Shown: positions 46,072 to 57,679, counted from the first letter of the stretch. The stretch is DNA of 64,000 bases from Chrysopilus asiliformis (GCA_964034945.1 OZ035961.1:18491243-18555242); one strand, 5' to 3'. Numbers and translations: made by a program. Notes: a model not told the origin generated them from the sequence alone.

Positions 46072-48806
46072 TTACGTATATTTTTCACTAGCCGAACACA
46101 ATGCTGTGTACTTGGCATGTCGTCCTGTCGTACATTTAGAAGCCGTTGGTCCAGCTGTGTAAATAGGTCTGTCCTTGATGCTGATCCCAGCATAATTACA
46201 TGCCATAATCATGCGAATTCCTTTATCCTGTGGAAACTGTACAATTGCGCAGCCCACTTTATTATTCGATTCTACCATCATCACAGTCCAATGTCCAATT
46301 TCTTTACTAAAAATAAAATTAGTTTAAGTCAGTTTAACAATTAACGTTTGATAGAATTGGTTTATTACACTATTTTGTTTTATATATTGTTTAAATAGAC
46401 GTATTTGTGATATCTTCTAAATTGAGAATAATAACGGGTATTTCAATTAACTTGCGCCTCGCTGGCTTTTGATCTCCAATCGAAGTTCGTCTCACTAAAA
46501 CATTTTTTTAACCGGAAAATACCTCAAGGTACCACTAAACAAATGGTAAAAAGTTGAGTTAAAACCCCTTATTTTTGGGCTTTCTTTTTTGTCTGCCGGT
46601 CGGGGTCAAATCTTGTAACCGAGTTTTGACACACGGAAGGAATAATCCGATTTTGCGCGTTCAAGAATTTAGCCTTGCTGGTTACGAGAAACGCAACTGT
46701 AAAAATTTTCAAGTCTCTAGATCGAAACAGACAGACAGACGAATGGACATGGGAAATGAAAATTTTTTGTCATCCGTGTAGTCATTTTTGTGTCCCTCGA
46801 CTGGTTCGATGCGTTACAAACGGTATACTAAAGGGGCTTTCAATAAGGACAAAACAATTTAGTATTTTAATAAAAACGCACCCTAAAACTTTTTTTATGA
46901 TCTGGCAATGCTGAAACGTCAGTCAAGGTTTACATTTTTATCATGGTGAAGTTTACGAACGAGCAACGTTTGGAAACTATTAAAACTTACTACCGAAATT
47001 CTGAGTCGGTGGTCGCAATCGTGTAATCTCGAGAAATGGTCCGGTCGAATGGCCACCTCGCTCATGCGATTTAACGCCGTTGGATTTCTTTTTATGGGGT
47101 TATGCTAAGTCGTTGGTTTATGCCAACAAGCCAACAACGTTAGAGGAGCTCAGGAACAATATCGAACGCGAAATTGCCAACGTTCCGGTCGATATATGTG
47201 GAAGAGTGGCGGAAAATTGGCTCCAAATAATCAATCAGCAAACGTGCTCGCGGTGGCCATATGAACGACATCGAATTTCATACTTAAATGTAACATGTCC
47301 TGTCCATCCACTACACCTGGAATAAATTTCAGCCCGATATCTCAATTATTCTGTGTTTTATTTAAATACAAAATTGTTATGTCCTTATTGTAAGACCCGA
47401 TAAATCTAATATATCATAATATGATTCTCATATAGAGTTTAAAAATGTACTAAAAAGGAACAAATAATTTTCTGGGCTTTGTGCATCAGAAATAAAAGCG
47501 ACATAAAAGTATAAAAAAATTCGAAAAAAAATTTATCGCGCGTTTCTTTAACATTTTTTCAAAAAAAAAATTTATTTTGTTGATTTTAAAAGTATGTAAT
47601 ACTTACGGTGCTCCATGGAATGAGTTGATGTACGTCATATCGCAATTCGCCTTTTCTTTAATCCATAAATTGACTCCGATCCTAACCATATCCTTTGGAT
47701 ATTGTTTAGGTGCTACCCATCTACCTGCTAGATTTTGACCAGAGTATTTGAAAGCATCCGTACTTCTACATTTATCATGACCAAATATACATCTTTTAAC
47801 ATTCAGCCCAGCCAGATATTCTAGCTCCTTATCCCAGGTCTAAAAGGTTAAAATGTTTTAGTTATTCAGTCTATTACCATATCTTTATTTTTTAGATGAG
47901 TTGTTTTATTAATTGTAAAATTAATCCGCACATATGAGTATATTAAATTTAGTATACCATGTGTACCGCATCGAACGAATCATCGGACACAAAAAATAAC
48001 TACACCAGGGTGTTTGGGATGACAAAAGATTTTGATTTCCGCATGTCCGTCTGTTTGTTCGTATGTCTATCCGTCTGTCTGTCCTTGAACACCAAAACTT
48101 TCGAAAGGATTGAGCTATAGATTTGAAATTTTTTACAGTTGTGTTCGTCGTAAATAACAAGGTTAAGCTATTTAACCCGCAAAATCGGACCATTCCTTTT
48201 CTCCTCCCTATATTAATGATACAGTATTTTGCAATTTTCTCGAAAACAGTCATGGTATCGAAAAATTTATGAAAACGAAATGTGTTTGGAATATGATTTT
48301 ACATAACCGTTCCACACAACATAATCGAATCACACGGTCCTTCTTTTTTTCACATACAAACGGATTTTAAAAAAAATTTGTCTGTCCTCGTATAGAGTAT
48401 TTGACGATTGGCCCCTGGCACTTGTAGCTTTTCTTATGTTTTAAGTTATAGTTAAAATTCTTACCATAGATGCCATTCGAACAGCACTACTGTGTTTTGC
48501 AGTATTACCAGCGGCAGTTTTATTACGAATAGCGTTGTGCATATTGAGAATTGTGGTTTTGAAATTTGCCATATCGACAAGTTTTTTACCTTTCGGACAT
48601 GCCGGTGCAAATGCCTAAAATAAATTAATGGAACATTAAGAAACTAATGCGATTTCTGAGAAAGTTTTTTTACTTACTCCTTTATTATTGCAACCGATAT
48701 GTGGACCACCATTTTGACAAAGTCCTGCTCGGCAATAATCAGTTGCGTAGACTTTTAATGCCAAAAAACTAAATATCACTAAACTTATCCCTAAAGAAAC
48801 TCTCAT
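46072..48806 (-). CDS. CAP C: antigen-5-related secreted CAP protein
   Basis: Minus strand exons 48806-48678, 48614-48465, 47839-47607, 46306-46072 join in frame (248 aa; phases 0, 0, 2). Signal peptide MRVSLGISLVIFSFLALKVYA, then TDYCRAGLC and HIGCNNKG. Both CAP cavity histidines are kept: CIFGHDKC and EIGHWTVMM. SGQNLAG, MACNYAG and ALCS motifs follow. Relative to A and B (plus strand, 40 kb away) it is inverted, yet sequence of exon 1 (TDYCR) and exon 2 (AVRMASM) groups it with A/B rather than with E/F. Introns 2 and 3 are swollen by mini-me-like copies and by a mariner element. A shadow ORF lies at 46117-46344. Confidence 0.93.
46590..47455 (+). repeat. Mini-me-like variant copy in CAP C intron 3, split by a mariner element
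   Basis: Left part 46590-46832 (ggtcaaatcttgtaaccgag, ttacgagaaacgcaactgta, agacagacagacg, gcgttacaaacggtatac). The right part resumes at 47399 (taaatctaatatatcataat, ctcatatagagttt). Joining the two across the insertion gives the family phrase seen intact at 34975-35010. Confidence 0.65.
46831..47400 (+). mobile_element. Internally deleted Tc1/mariner-type element
   Basis: Inverted ends ggggctttcaataaggacaw (left) and gtccttattgtaagaccc (right), flanked by TA. A start MVKFTNEQRLETIKTYYRNS at 46944 is followed after a large deletion by the transposase C terminus: VEWPPRSCDLTPLDFFLWGY (with the catalytic Asp of the D-LTPLDFF motif), PTTLEELRNNIEREI and CGRVAENW, ending at 47323. The middle of the catalytic domain is missing, so it is inactive. 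Confidence 0.8.
47930..48445 (-). repeat. Mini-me-like variant copy in CAP C intron 2
   Basis: Starts tgagtatattaaatttagta, 'ggacacaaaaaataactacacc', a decayed GTCY stretch (48040-48085), 'tttctcgaaaacag', and ends 'gcccctggcacttgtagcttt'. Occupies most of the 625-base intron between CAP C exons 2 and 3. Confidence 0.7.
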
Positions 48807-48894
48807 ATTGACTTCAAAGAAAATAACTCATCAAAATATACCAGAATTATTCAAAAGTTTTTCGTACTATAATAAAATTTCTACACAACATGGT

Positions 48895-48902
48895 CTTTTA
48901 TA
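48895..48902 (-). promoter_or_regulatory. TATA box of CAP gene C
   Basis: TATAAAAG on the minus strand, 96 bases before the ATG. Confidence 0.7.
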
Positions 48903-51900
48903 CTAAAGTAAAAAATTGGTTTTCATGTTTTTTTAGCTGTGTTACTCTTGATATAATAGCAAAATAAATAAGCTATTAATACGATCCGTTTTTATTTGCC
49001 CAAAAAACATTCCACGTTTCTAATGTTTAATTACATTTATTGTTATGTAAAATAATACAAACGCATAGGGCAAAGTGGAACTTATTAAACATTCAGCAAA
49101 AATGTAGATATATGCTATCATTTGGCGTTTCAGATTTTATAATGTTTTTCTTGACAAGAATTTTAATACGATGTAAAGTTTTCGCAAATTTTACCTAACT
49201 TGGAAAAAATATGTACCCTTCCTGTCCCTTGATTTTCACTGTTATCACGACCTCTGGGTTTGATAGATACAATTTTTTATATAATTGTTGCAATTTCAGC
49301 TATAGCTCCAACGGGTACGGCATAGGAAAGAAATATTTGCAAAGTTTCAAAACGTACAGGCTTATCCTTTCTATACACACGTCATATACTGAAGTATGGT
49401 TTATAATTATAACGATTATTTTAAACGAATAAAATCGCAGAAGTCTAGATTTCTCCCAACTTCCTTTACCAACATATGTCAACGTTGTAAATACGCACTT
49501 GTGTCTGGGAGAAAAAATTAATAACCAACAATCAAAAGCTAATTAGTATGGTTTGTAAAAACACTTTTATCAATTTATCAGTAAATTTTGAAATATTTCT
49601 TCGTTTTATTTTGTTCAGGCTGAATTAACAAAAATACGGTAAATTACCCGTGACTTGAATATTTTCAAAATATTTACTGGTTTTAGCATCACAAATAAGA
49701 AACTCGTTGCAAATTTTAAAATTTCAAAATGAGTTAAATACAGTGAAGTTACTTGATTGAATTCATACAAACAGTTTTCTGCACTCTGTGAAGAAAATAT
49801 AAAAGAGTTTTTCTTTATCATTGTTAAACTGAATATATTGTTTTGTTTTTAACAAAAAAAAATGTTAGTGTTCTTAACAGTGACAATACAAACAGAGTTG
49901 CTTTTAAAAATTTCAATGTAATAGAAACAGTTTTTCAATATTTTATAGAACAATATTATTTTAATGTTTTTACCTACTAATAAGAATATAAATTCAATGT
50001 TAACATTCCAAAATTAAAAAAAAAAGTTTCTTGATTAATTTCATGATCACTTATTGTTTCATGTTCGTTGAATATATAAACAATTTGGGTCAAAAATTGT
50101 GGTAGGCTAAGATGTATTTATAATCTATAAACTAAAGTCATAAAACGATTTCCATTATTTCGTCTGTATCAACAATATAGTTAATTTTACGGTGTTTTTT
50201 GCAGTTTGTTATGTAAAAGAACGAAACAAAAATTTTTGTAATTTTAATTGCAACAGTAAAAATAAAAAAACCCTGTTGTTTTTAATAATTCTTTAAAAAA
50301 TTTAGACACTTTTTGCTTTGATTTAAACTAAAAAATGATTGACGTAATTTTGTAATTATGGAAATTAAGATTCTTTTTTGTTGATAGCTATTGACAAATT
50401 ATGATTAGTTCCTAAAAAAAATACCGCCGGTTCTAAAATTCAAGGCTAAATTGTTTTTCGTAGATATCAAATCATAAACAAAATTCTATAATAAAAAAAA
50501 TAGGAAAAAAGATATTTCAGTTATCATTATAGGACCTTCCGTTTCGAATTTCGAAATTCTAACACCAGATTCGAGATCAAAGACCCCGGAAACCCCTTAT
50601 GTGTTTCCGAGGAAAAACGAGAAAAAAGGATATTTTCCTTATCCTTACAATACCTTCCCCTTTTTAATTTTGAAATTCTAACACCAGTTTTATAATCGGC
50701 GACCTCGAAAAACCTCGAATGAGATTTCTCAGCTTCCTAACAGGCAGGTTTCATGGCAAAAATCAATGTTTTAAAACACCAACCCCTCAAGTTTACCCTC
50801 TTAGGGATGAAAATTCGAAAACCCCGTCTATTGAGCGTCTACGTGATGCTATGAAAATTTCAGATTTCTACCTCCAGGGCTGGGCGTTGATGAGGCGATC
50901 TGACTGACTGATCAAATGTGTTTTAAACACACATATAGATTTTACATAATAGTTGTTGTATGTACGTTTTGCGTATTATCCGATTTTTAGATTATCCGAG
51001 TTAGGGCCAGTCCCCACATAGCTGGAATACCACTTTTAAATGTTTGCGGTACGTCACTACAATGTTTGCACATCATATCTAAAATCATTATTCATGAACT
51101 TCAATAATTCAAGATCATAAACCTACTGCCGCCATTTAAATACTTGAGATCTTATCAGCTTATCAGAATTCTACGAAAGACATACGTTTTGAACAAATTA
51201 CATACCTCTGCAATATATCGTCAAGTTCACGACATTTTTCCAGTGTGGCATTTGAAAGAACAAGAATTGTTTGCTTTTTGAATTGCGATATTAATTTTTA
51301 TTAGACATTTACTTTTTGTTATGATTCTTTGAAGAATTTAAACATTCATTTGTTTAATTTATCTTTCATGCCATATCAAAATATTTAACTACATTAACGT
51401 CAGTGGGGATTTTTTTGAAACTTTACAAATGAAATGACTAAATTGTTTTTAATACATTATGATATTTCTCTAGAAGATACAGTTTTTAAATTTATTTTCT
51501 TTGTGTCCAAATCCCATATAGCAAATTCTGTACCGATGAAAGCTTAAAAACGTCAATATTACCACCATAAAGATGTTTCCTTCACGGCAAGTATTTTTAG
51601 GTTATTTTTCAATCCAAAAATTATATTGACGTATTTTTATTATTTTAATTCAATTTTGATTAGAAAATAATCCAAGATTTTTTACTGTGCTATAATAGAT
51701 ACTTGTAGCAAATATTATAAGATTTTCGAAAAATATTTTTACTTGGTATATAAATAATGACATAACGGCAAATATATTTTCAGCTGGAATATGAAACATT
51801 TACATATATCAATCGCAAAAAAAAGAGGAACAGTCATCTACATTGTAGAGACTAATGCGGGATAAAATTAAACAAAATTTTGATTTTAACTAAACTAACA
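48903..51900. other. Gene-poor stretch
   Basis: No gene supported. Two tandem related segments at 50500-50720 (cggaaaccccttatgtgtttc... and cgaaaaacctcgaatgagattt..., each after 'ttcgaaattctaacaccag') are a partial direct repeat of about 130 bases, followed to 50935 by a tail of dispersed-repeat type (ctgactgactgatc). Otherwise AT-rich. Confidence 0.5.
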
Positions 51901-51905
51901 TCATC

Positions 51906-52408
51906 AGGGGTGCGTTCCTTTATACCCGAGTAAAGTAAAGGTTGGGTTTGTCAAAGTTCGAACAGCTGATTGCCAAAGTTGAAATTTTACCGACGTTAAC
52001 TCTGATTAAAAGAACGCGATTTGGTTAACTTTGACAGCAGTGATGTGCACAACAATACATTAAAAAAAATAGAATTCTCCTTGATGTCGTATTTCTCATT
52101 TACAAGGACCACAATAAAATCCTCCATTATTCTGCACAAAACTCATTCGAAACTACGAGACGAATTGACAGTTGATTGACAGTTGTAACCGTCTCGGTTA
52201 ACTTTATCGCGTTCTTTAATTACAATTAAAATTAACTTTCTCCAACTCAGCTCTCGAGCAGAGTTGAGAAAAGTAACTTTGACAGCTTAACTTTGGCATT
52301 TAGGAACGGCAGTAAAGTTTACTGAGCGTTAACCGTAGGCATTTAAGAACGCATTTCTGTTTACCGCGGTTAACCACAGTTAACCACGGTTAATAAAATA
52401 ACGCACCC
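51906..52408. mobile_element. MITE-like element of about 500 bp with ggggtgcgtt ends
   Basis: The left end ggggtgcgttcctttata is mirrored at the right by ttaataaaataacgcacccc. The interior repeats variants of gttaactttgacagc and ggttaaccacagttaaccacgg in both orientations. No coding capacity. I could not identify a target duplication. Confidence 0.6.
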
Positions 52409-52723
52409 CGTGGAGTGTAATTAATTTTATTGCAGAAAAAGACGTCCTATTAAAAAAGTCAATTTTCAAAATTTTATCATTTTATCACAATAAATTTGGT
52501 AATGATGGAAAAATATTTGATTTTTCACTTTTGAAAACTATATAAATTGGAATACAATTGAAAACTTAAATTTTATTTTACATAATGTTATAGGTACTGA
52601 ATGTTAAAAAAAACATTTAATCTGTTATTTTTTCTTTTTCAAACATTTATTCTTAATTATCTAACAAACATTGGAAGAAAATACATTAAAACTTTCCATT
52701 TCAAATTTACATAACAATATGAT

Positions 52724-53743
52724 TGTTCTGTCGGTTTTATCACAATGATCGATTTGTCCAAAGACATTAGTATAATTCTGTGGTTACAAGGAAAAACCGC
52801 TTAAGTCGAGTTATGTAGTTTTAAAGGTTGGTGAATATTTGAATTCTCCATATTCAGTTCTATATTCTGTCAAAATTTGGTTTTCATACTGTACCCCTCT
52901 GAGGAATGGCAGAGCAAAAACCATATAAACTAAGTCAGTTTTGCTTGCAAAAACAAAAATAATCAAAACTTTAAACCCAAATTACTCAAAACACGCTTTT
53001 TCGACTTAAGCAGTTTTCCTTGTGACCACAGAATTGTCGATTTACATAATGAGCTGCGAAATCAAATTGTACTTGGACAAATACCCGGTTTTGCGCCAGC
53101 CGAAAGAATGGCAACAATGGTGAGTAATAAACAAAAATAGGGTTAAAAAATATTTTTTTATCGATAAATTGATGACATTTTGGTATTTTAAATTGGCTAG
53201 ACTTGGGATCCAGAAATGGCGACTATAGCCGCACTAAATGTTAGACAATGTCGAATGAAACATGATAAATGCAGGAATACTGACACATTTAAATTTGCTG
53301 GACAAAATCTCGCTGCTCAATGGGGAAGACCCCCGCCAAGTGAAAGCAAAACACTTACAGCTGCTATTAATGGCTGGTTTAGTGAATGGCAGAATGCAAA
53401 TATGACATACATTGATAAATTCCAGTCTTCACCGTAAAAAAATATCTCAAATGATTTAAATTTCAGATTCAAAATGTTATATTTTTTCAGGAAAACTATT
53501 GGTCACTTTACCGTTATGGTGGCTGATCGTAATTTTAAAGTTGGTTGCGGTCGTATTAAATATTCAAAAGATAAAGGTGCGGGTATGGACTTTTTGATGG
53601 CTTGCAATTATGCTACAACCAATATGTTGGGTGCTCCAATTTACAAAGCTGGAAAATCAGCATCCAAATGCTTAACTGGAAAAAATCCAAAATATCCTGG
53701 ACTATGTTCTGTTGCTGAGAAATATGATGTTAACAAATTTTAA
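52724..53743 (+). pseudogene. CAP D: antigen-5-related copy interrupted in exon 2 by a MITE
   Basis: Exon 2 is present as two pieces (about 52724-52777 and 53036-53119) separated by a 254-bp MITE and its AATT duplication. Exons 3 (53201-53433) and 4 (53491-53743) are fully open with normal splice sites. Both cavity histidines remain (CRMKHDKC, IGHFTVMV), with AGQNLAA, ACNYATTN and GLCS motifs. The 5' splice site region of exon 2 is not conserved (no AG; an in-frame TAA at 52712), and no exon 1, signal peptide or TATA box is found upstream. Reading straight into the MITE gives a stop after 10 codons. An ATG at 52745 lies in frame. I call it a broken paralog, with the splicing possibility discussed in the findings. 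Its stop is followed by a tandem copy of the last 22 bases. Confidence 0.75.
52778..53031. mobile_element. 254-bp MITE inside CAP D exon 2, AATT duplication
   Basis: Inverted ends of about 31 bases: ctgtggttacaaggaaaaac..ttaagtcga at the left, tcgacttaagcagttttcct..gaccacag at the right. Flanked by AATT on both sides (52774-52777 and 53032-53035). Removing the element and one AATT leaves an uninterrupted exon aligned with CAP E and F, proving insertion rather than divergence. No coding capacity. Confidence 0.9.
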
Positions 53744-54477
53744 ATATGATGTTAACAAATTATTGATTGATTAATGCTTGTAATGCAAAATAAATACTGG
53801 AATACTTTAATAAAAAAAACAGTCTATTGAAATTAAAAACAATATTAATTAGATATGTAAGGAGTTTAATTAATGGTATTCCAGAAAAAATTGTTTTCGA
53901 AGTCAATAAATACATAGGGTGAAGAAGAATTTTAACAAATTGTAGATTTTTTTATGTTACAAATTCTTAAGGTAAAAAAATGTTTTTTTGTGTAACAGTG
54001 GTCCATTTTTTTTCCCAAATTTCGAAATTGTTGTTTCCAATTGTATTCGTTAGAAGACAAATCATACTAATATTTATATAGTATCTGTTTGTCCACTCCT
54101 CTTTCACGGGAAAATAACTGAAAAGATTAGCCTGAAATTTTGAATATAAACGCGAAGCAGGCGGTAAAATAGCACATTTACCAGTCGAAACCAAAGTTAT
54201 CGTTATTAACATTACCGAACAGATCACTTTGGCTTCATCTGAAAAGTGACTTGAGATGTTTTGGCTTTTTGCCAAAGAAATAAAGGTTTGTAAACATGAG
54301 CCAAAGTATAATCACAACATAAACCTATGTTTATAACACAAAATTTATAAAAGGCAATAAAAAAATTGTTTTTGTGCACCAAACCACGTTTTTACCTTTT
54401 AGTATTATTAAAATTCGTTTAAATTTGCACAAAAAACTTGTTGCTTAAAATAATTCATAAATAATTTGTGAAAACAC
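53744..54477. other. Intergenic sequence between CAP D and the hAT-type element
   Basis: AT-rich. The minus-strand ORF 53967-54275 has no recognisable domain. Confidence 0.5.
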
Positions 54478-55952
54478 CAGTGTTGGGGCCAGATAATTAT
54501 TTTTTTATCTAGATAAAGATAAAGATAAGTGCTTGTAATGTTTATCTAGATAAGATAATAGATAATGAAAATATGAAAGATAATAGATAAGATAAGATAA
54601 AAAGCCAAATTATCTAGATAATTTTTAGATAAATATTTATTTTGACATTGCACAAAATTCAAAATTACGTACTAAAAAAAATAGCACAAAATTTTTTGCT
54701 TTTCTTGATTTCCAATTTAAATATAATAAGAAACGAAATAATAATAAAAGAAAACGGACAAGAAACGTTATCGTAACGTAACGAAATAACGAAATGATTT
54801 TCGGGCTTTTTCTTCAAAATTACGTTATAATGAACGTTATAGAAATTCAATTCCGTTACCATAACGAAAAACGAAAAAAATATTACGTTTTTTCGTTGTT
54901 TATTAGTATTTCCTTGTTTTGTTCAGTATTATTTTTTGTGAAATTTCCCACAAAAGTTCATCAAGTATAACCCCACAGACCTGCCACCTGCATAAAATAT
55001 AATCAAAAATATTGGAGTAGTGTTTTTAATCGTATTTTGATTCTAAATAGGATTTTGTTTTGGCCAGATTCACTCTATTTCTGGAGATACAAAAATGGAA
55101 ATCTTCTAAGCAAGTTTTTTGGTAGCGAAAAGATTTTCTTTTTAGTAACTCCAGAAGTAGAGCGAAATTCTATAAAAAAAATTCTATATCTTTGATATCA
55201 AAATCACGCTTTTGTGGAGACAGTTTTTTTAATGAACAAAACTTTTGTTTGATTTTTTGTCTTTTGTATTTTTTATTGATTTTTTAACTTAATAATCACA
55301 TTTTTTTTCGTTTTTATTTGTATTTTCTTTTTGCTGAGTTTTATTATTTGTTATACAATTTATTTTTATGGAAACTGAACTGAATTACTTTGTGATAAAC
55401 TATTATTACAGTGCGTTTTTTTGTTTTCAGTTTCAATACAATGTGTAACGGAATAATAACATTATAACGTAACGAAATTAAGTTTTTTATCGATACAAAA
55501 CGAAATAACGTCACGAAATATAAGTTTAATTTTGCTACGTAAGGAAATTTATAACGTTATGATTTTTTATTTCGTTCATAGCCCGGTTTACACTTGGCAA
55601 CAGTTACTGGCAGAACTTTTTTTTTTATGGACAAGAGAAGAGAGGCGAGGGAAAGAGTGACACTTCGCTTCCTTGTCCGTAAACAAAAATTGTTGCCAAG
55701 TATAAAACTGTTCCTAAAAAAAGTTTTTAGGTTTTCAAAAGTATGCAGAAAACAATTTCGTTTCAGCATTTTTTCAGATTTAATTTTTTGATTTTCGGTG
55801 GTAACGATTATCTCTAGATAAATGGGATTTTCCTTTATCTAGATAAGATAAAGATAACTTTTTTGGGGTGTTATCTAGATAAGATAAAGATAACATTTTT
55901 TTTTATCTAGATGATTATCTAGATAATTATTATCTAGATAACCCCAACACTG
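54478..55952. mobile_element. 1475-bp non-autonomous hAT-type element upstream of CAP E
   Basis: CAGTGTTGGGG at the left and CCCCAACACTG at the right, flanked by a perfect 8-bp duplication GAAAACAC (54470-54477 and 55953-55960). Both ends are packed with tatctagataa repeats. The interior contains many taacgtaacg / cgttataacg motifs (54755-54900 and 55440-55560), suggesting a second element nested within. No transposase frame. It ends 44 bases before the CAP E TATA box. Confidence 0.9.
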
Positions 55953-55996
55953 GAAAACACTAATTACAAAATAATTGTCACTCTGTTATCGAAAAG

Positions 55997-56004
55997 TATA
56001 AAAG
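55997..56004 (+). promoter_or_regulatory. TATA box of CAP gene E
   Basis: TATAAAAG, 81 bases before the ATG and 44 bases after the end of the hAT-type insertion. Confidence 0.75.
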
Positions 56005-56077
56005 GAAAATGCTTTGTTGAATACGATTCCAATATCTATCTCTGAGTCTACAAAGTGTTTTAAATATTTCTAACAGA

Positions 56078-57679
56078 ATGAACTTCCGTTTAAGTTTAGT
56101 GTATGCTTTGTGTGCATGCTTTATAAAATTGTGTGCCGGCATAACTCAAAATTATTGTAGTACAACTCTGTGCAGCTCAGGAGATCATATTGCTTGCAAT
56201 AATAATGGGGTGAGTTACCTCTTCACATTTTTTTAATCTATTGGCCGAGTGAATAAAACGTAGTTTTAGTACGAAAAAAGCGAATAATGTTCTGAAAAAG
56301 CTTGTAGCATTTACTACTAGCAATGGCGCCTTTCAGCATTTACTTAATTTTTAATGAATAAAGTATAACATTTACTACGTACTTCGCAAGCTAGCCTGTA
56401 GCAGCTTGAAAATAAGCCAAACTTAAAATTTCAATGAAATAGCCGAATTTTTGACAGGAAATTGTATTCCATGGCTGTTTTTTTAGGAAAACAATAAGAT
56501 TTCTAAATATTCAGAAATTTCAAACACACAATTTTTTTTGAAAAATTAAAGTTAAATATAATTGAGTCCTATTTCCAAAAACACTATTTTTCACATAAAA
56601 CTGTTAGTTTAGAAGCTTTTCTAGTATCGCGAAAAATTATTTTTGAAAATTTTAACTGTGATCACGTAAAATATTTCTCGAATTACGCAAATTTCAGGCT
56701 AACTTCTAACTAAAACTGATTACTGACTAGTAAATTTTAGAATTTACTTCTCTAGTTTTCCAGCAAATACTTCCAAGTATTAGCATTTTTTTATTTATAC
56801 TTTTATAAGCAAATACTTTTAAATAAAACCTTTGCTTCTAGTAAATGCTTTTACTATTGCTTAAAACTTAAAGCATTGACTTGATTTTTGTTCACTCGGC
56901 GCTTTCTCTTATAGAAAAGTTCTAATATACGTGTTTAGCAATTTGCTTCAACATGTCCTCCAGATGCAACAATGCTGGATATTACAAAGGATAAAACTAT
57001 AATTGTTGACTTACATAACAAACTTCGTAATAAAATTGCAATAGGAAAATTAGCTGGGTTTAAACCAGCCGTACGGATGGCAACAATGGTGAGTAAAAAT
57101 CCATAAGTAACCACAATTTTTCAAAATCAAAAGTTTTTAGGTTTGGGATCCCGAATTAGCATCCGTGGCCGCATTAAACGTTAAACAATGTGTGATGCAA
57201 CATGATAGCTGCAGAAATACCGATACATTTCTCTATTCTGGACAGAATCTTGCTTATTATGCTGGAACTGCGGCGCCAAATGCGACTGCAGTACTTATAA
57301 ATGGCATTAACAGTTGGTATAATGAAAATAAAGATGCCAATATGACGTACATCAATAAATGTCAATCTTCACCGTAAAAACTTTTTTAATGGTTTTAAAG
57401 TTGATTTAACAAATGAAGAATTTTCGCAGGAAAACTGTTGGTCATTTTACCGTTATGGTCGCTGATAGAAACTTCAAATTAGGCTGCGCACGTTGTAGAT
57501 ACACAAAAAATGGTTGGATCACTTATTTGCTTGCATGCAACTATGCTACAACAAATATGTATGATTTCCCAATTTACAAAGCTGGCATAACAGCATCCAA
57601 ATGCACTACTGGAAAACATATTAAATATCGTGGACTTTGTTCAGTGAAAGAGAAATATAATGTAAACCAGTGGTATTAA
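56078..57679 (+). CDS. CAP E: antigen-5-related secreted CAP protein
   Basis: Exons 56078-56209, 56939-57088, 57141-57373, 57430-57679 (254 aa; phases 0, 0, 2). Signal peptide about residues 1-21, then NYCSTTLC and HIACNNNG. Helix VDLHNKLRNK, both cavity histidines (CVMQHDSC and VGHFTVMV), SGQNLAYY, ACNYATTN and GLCS. It has two extra cysteines compared with F (NKCQSSP at the end of exon 3 and CARCRY in exon 4), which could pair with each other. Intron 1 (729 bases) is almost entirely a MITE-like insertion, whereas F has a 66-base intron there. E and F are tandem neighbours of high similarity and form a subgroup with D. Confidence 0.94.
56240..56903. mobile_element. MITE-like insertion in CAP E intron 1
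   Basis: Inverted ends tggccgagtgaataaaa (left) and ttttgttcactcggcgc (right) enclose about 660 bases. The interior has agcatttactactag / ctagtaaatgcttttact motifs in opposite orientations at each side, so the inverted repeats are extended and imperfect. Target duplication not resolved. It accounts for the tenfold longer intron compared with CAP F. Confidence 0.65.

Noticed and set aside
47080..47325. 81-aa ORF as a gene
   Set aside because: It is the C-terminal part of an internally deleted mariner transposase.
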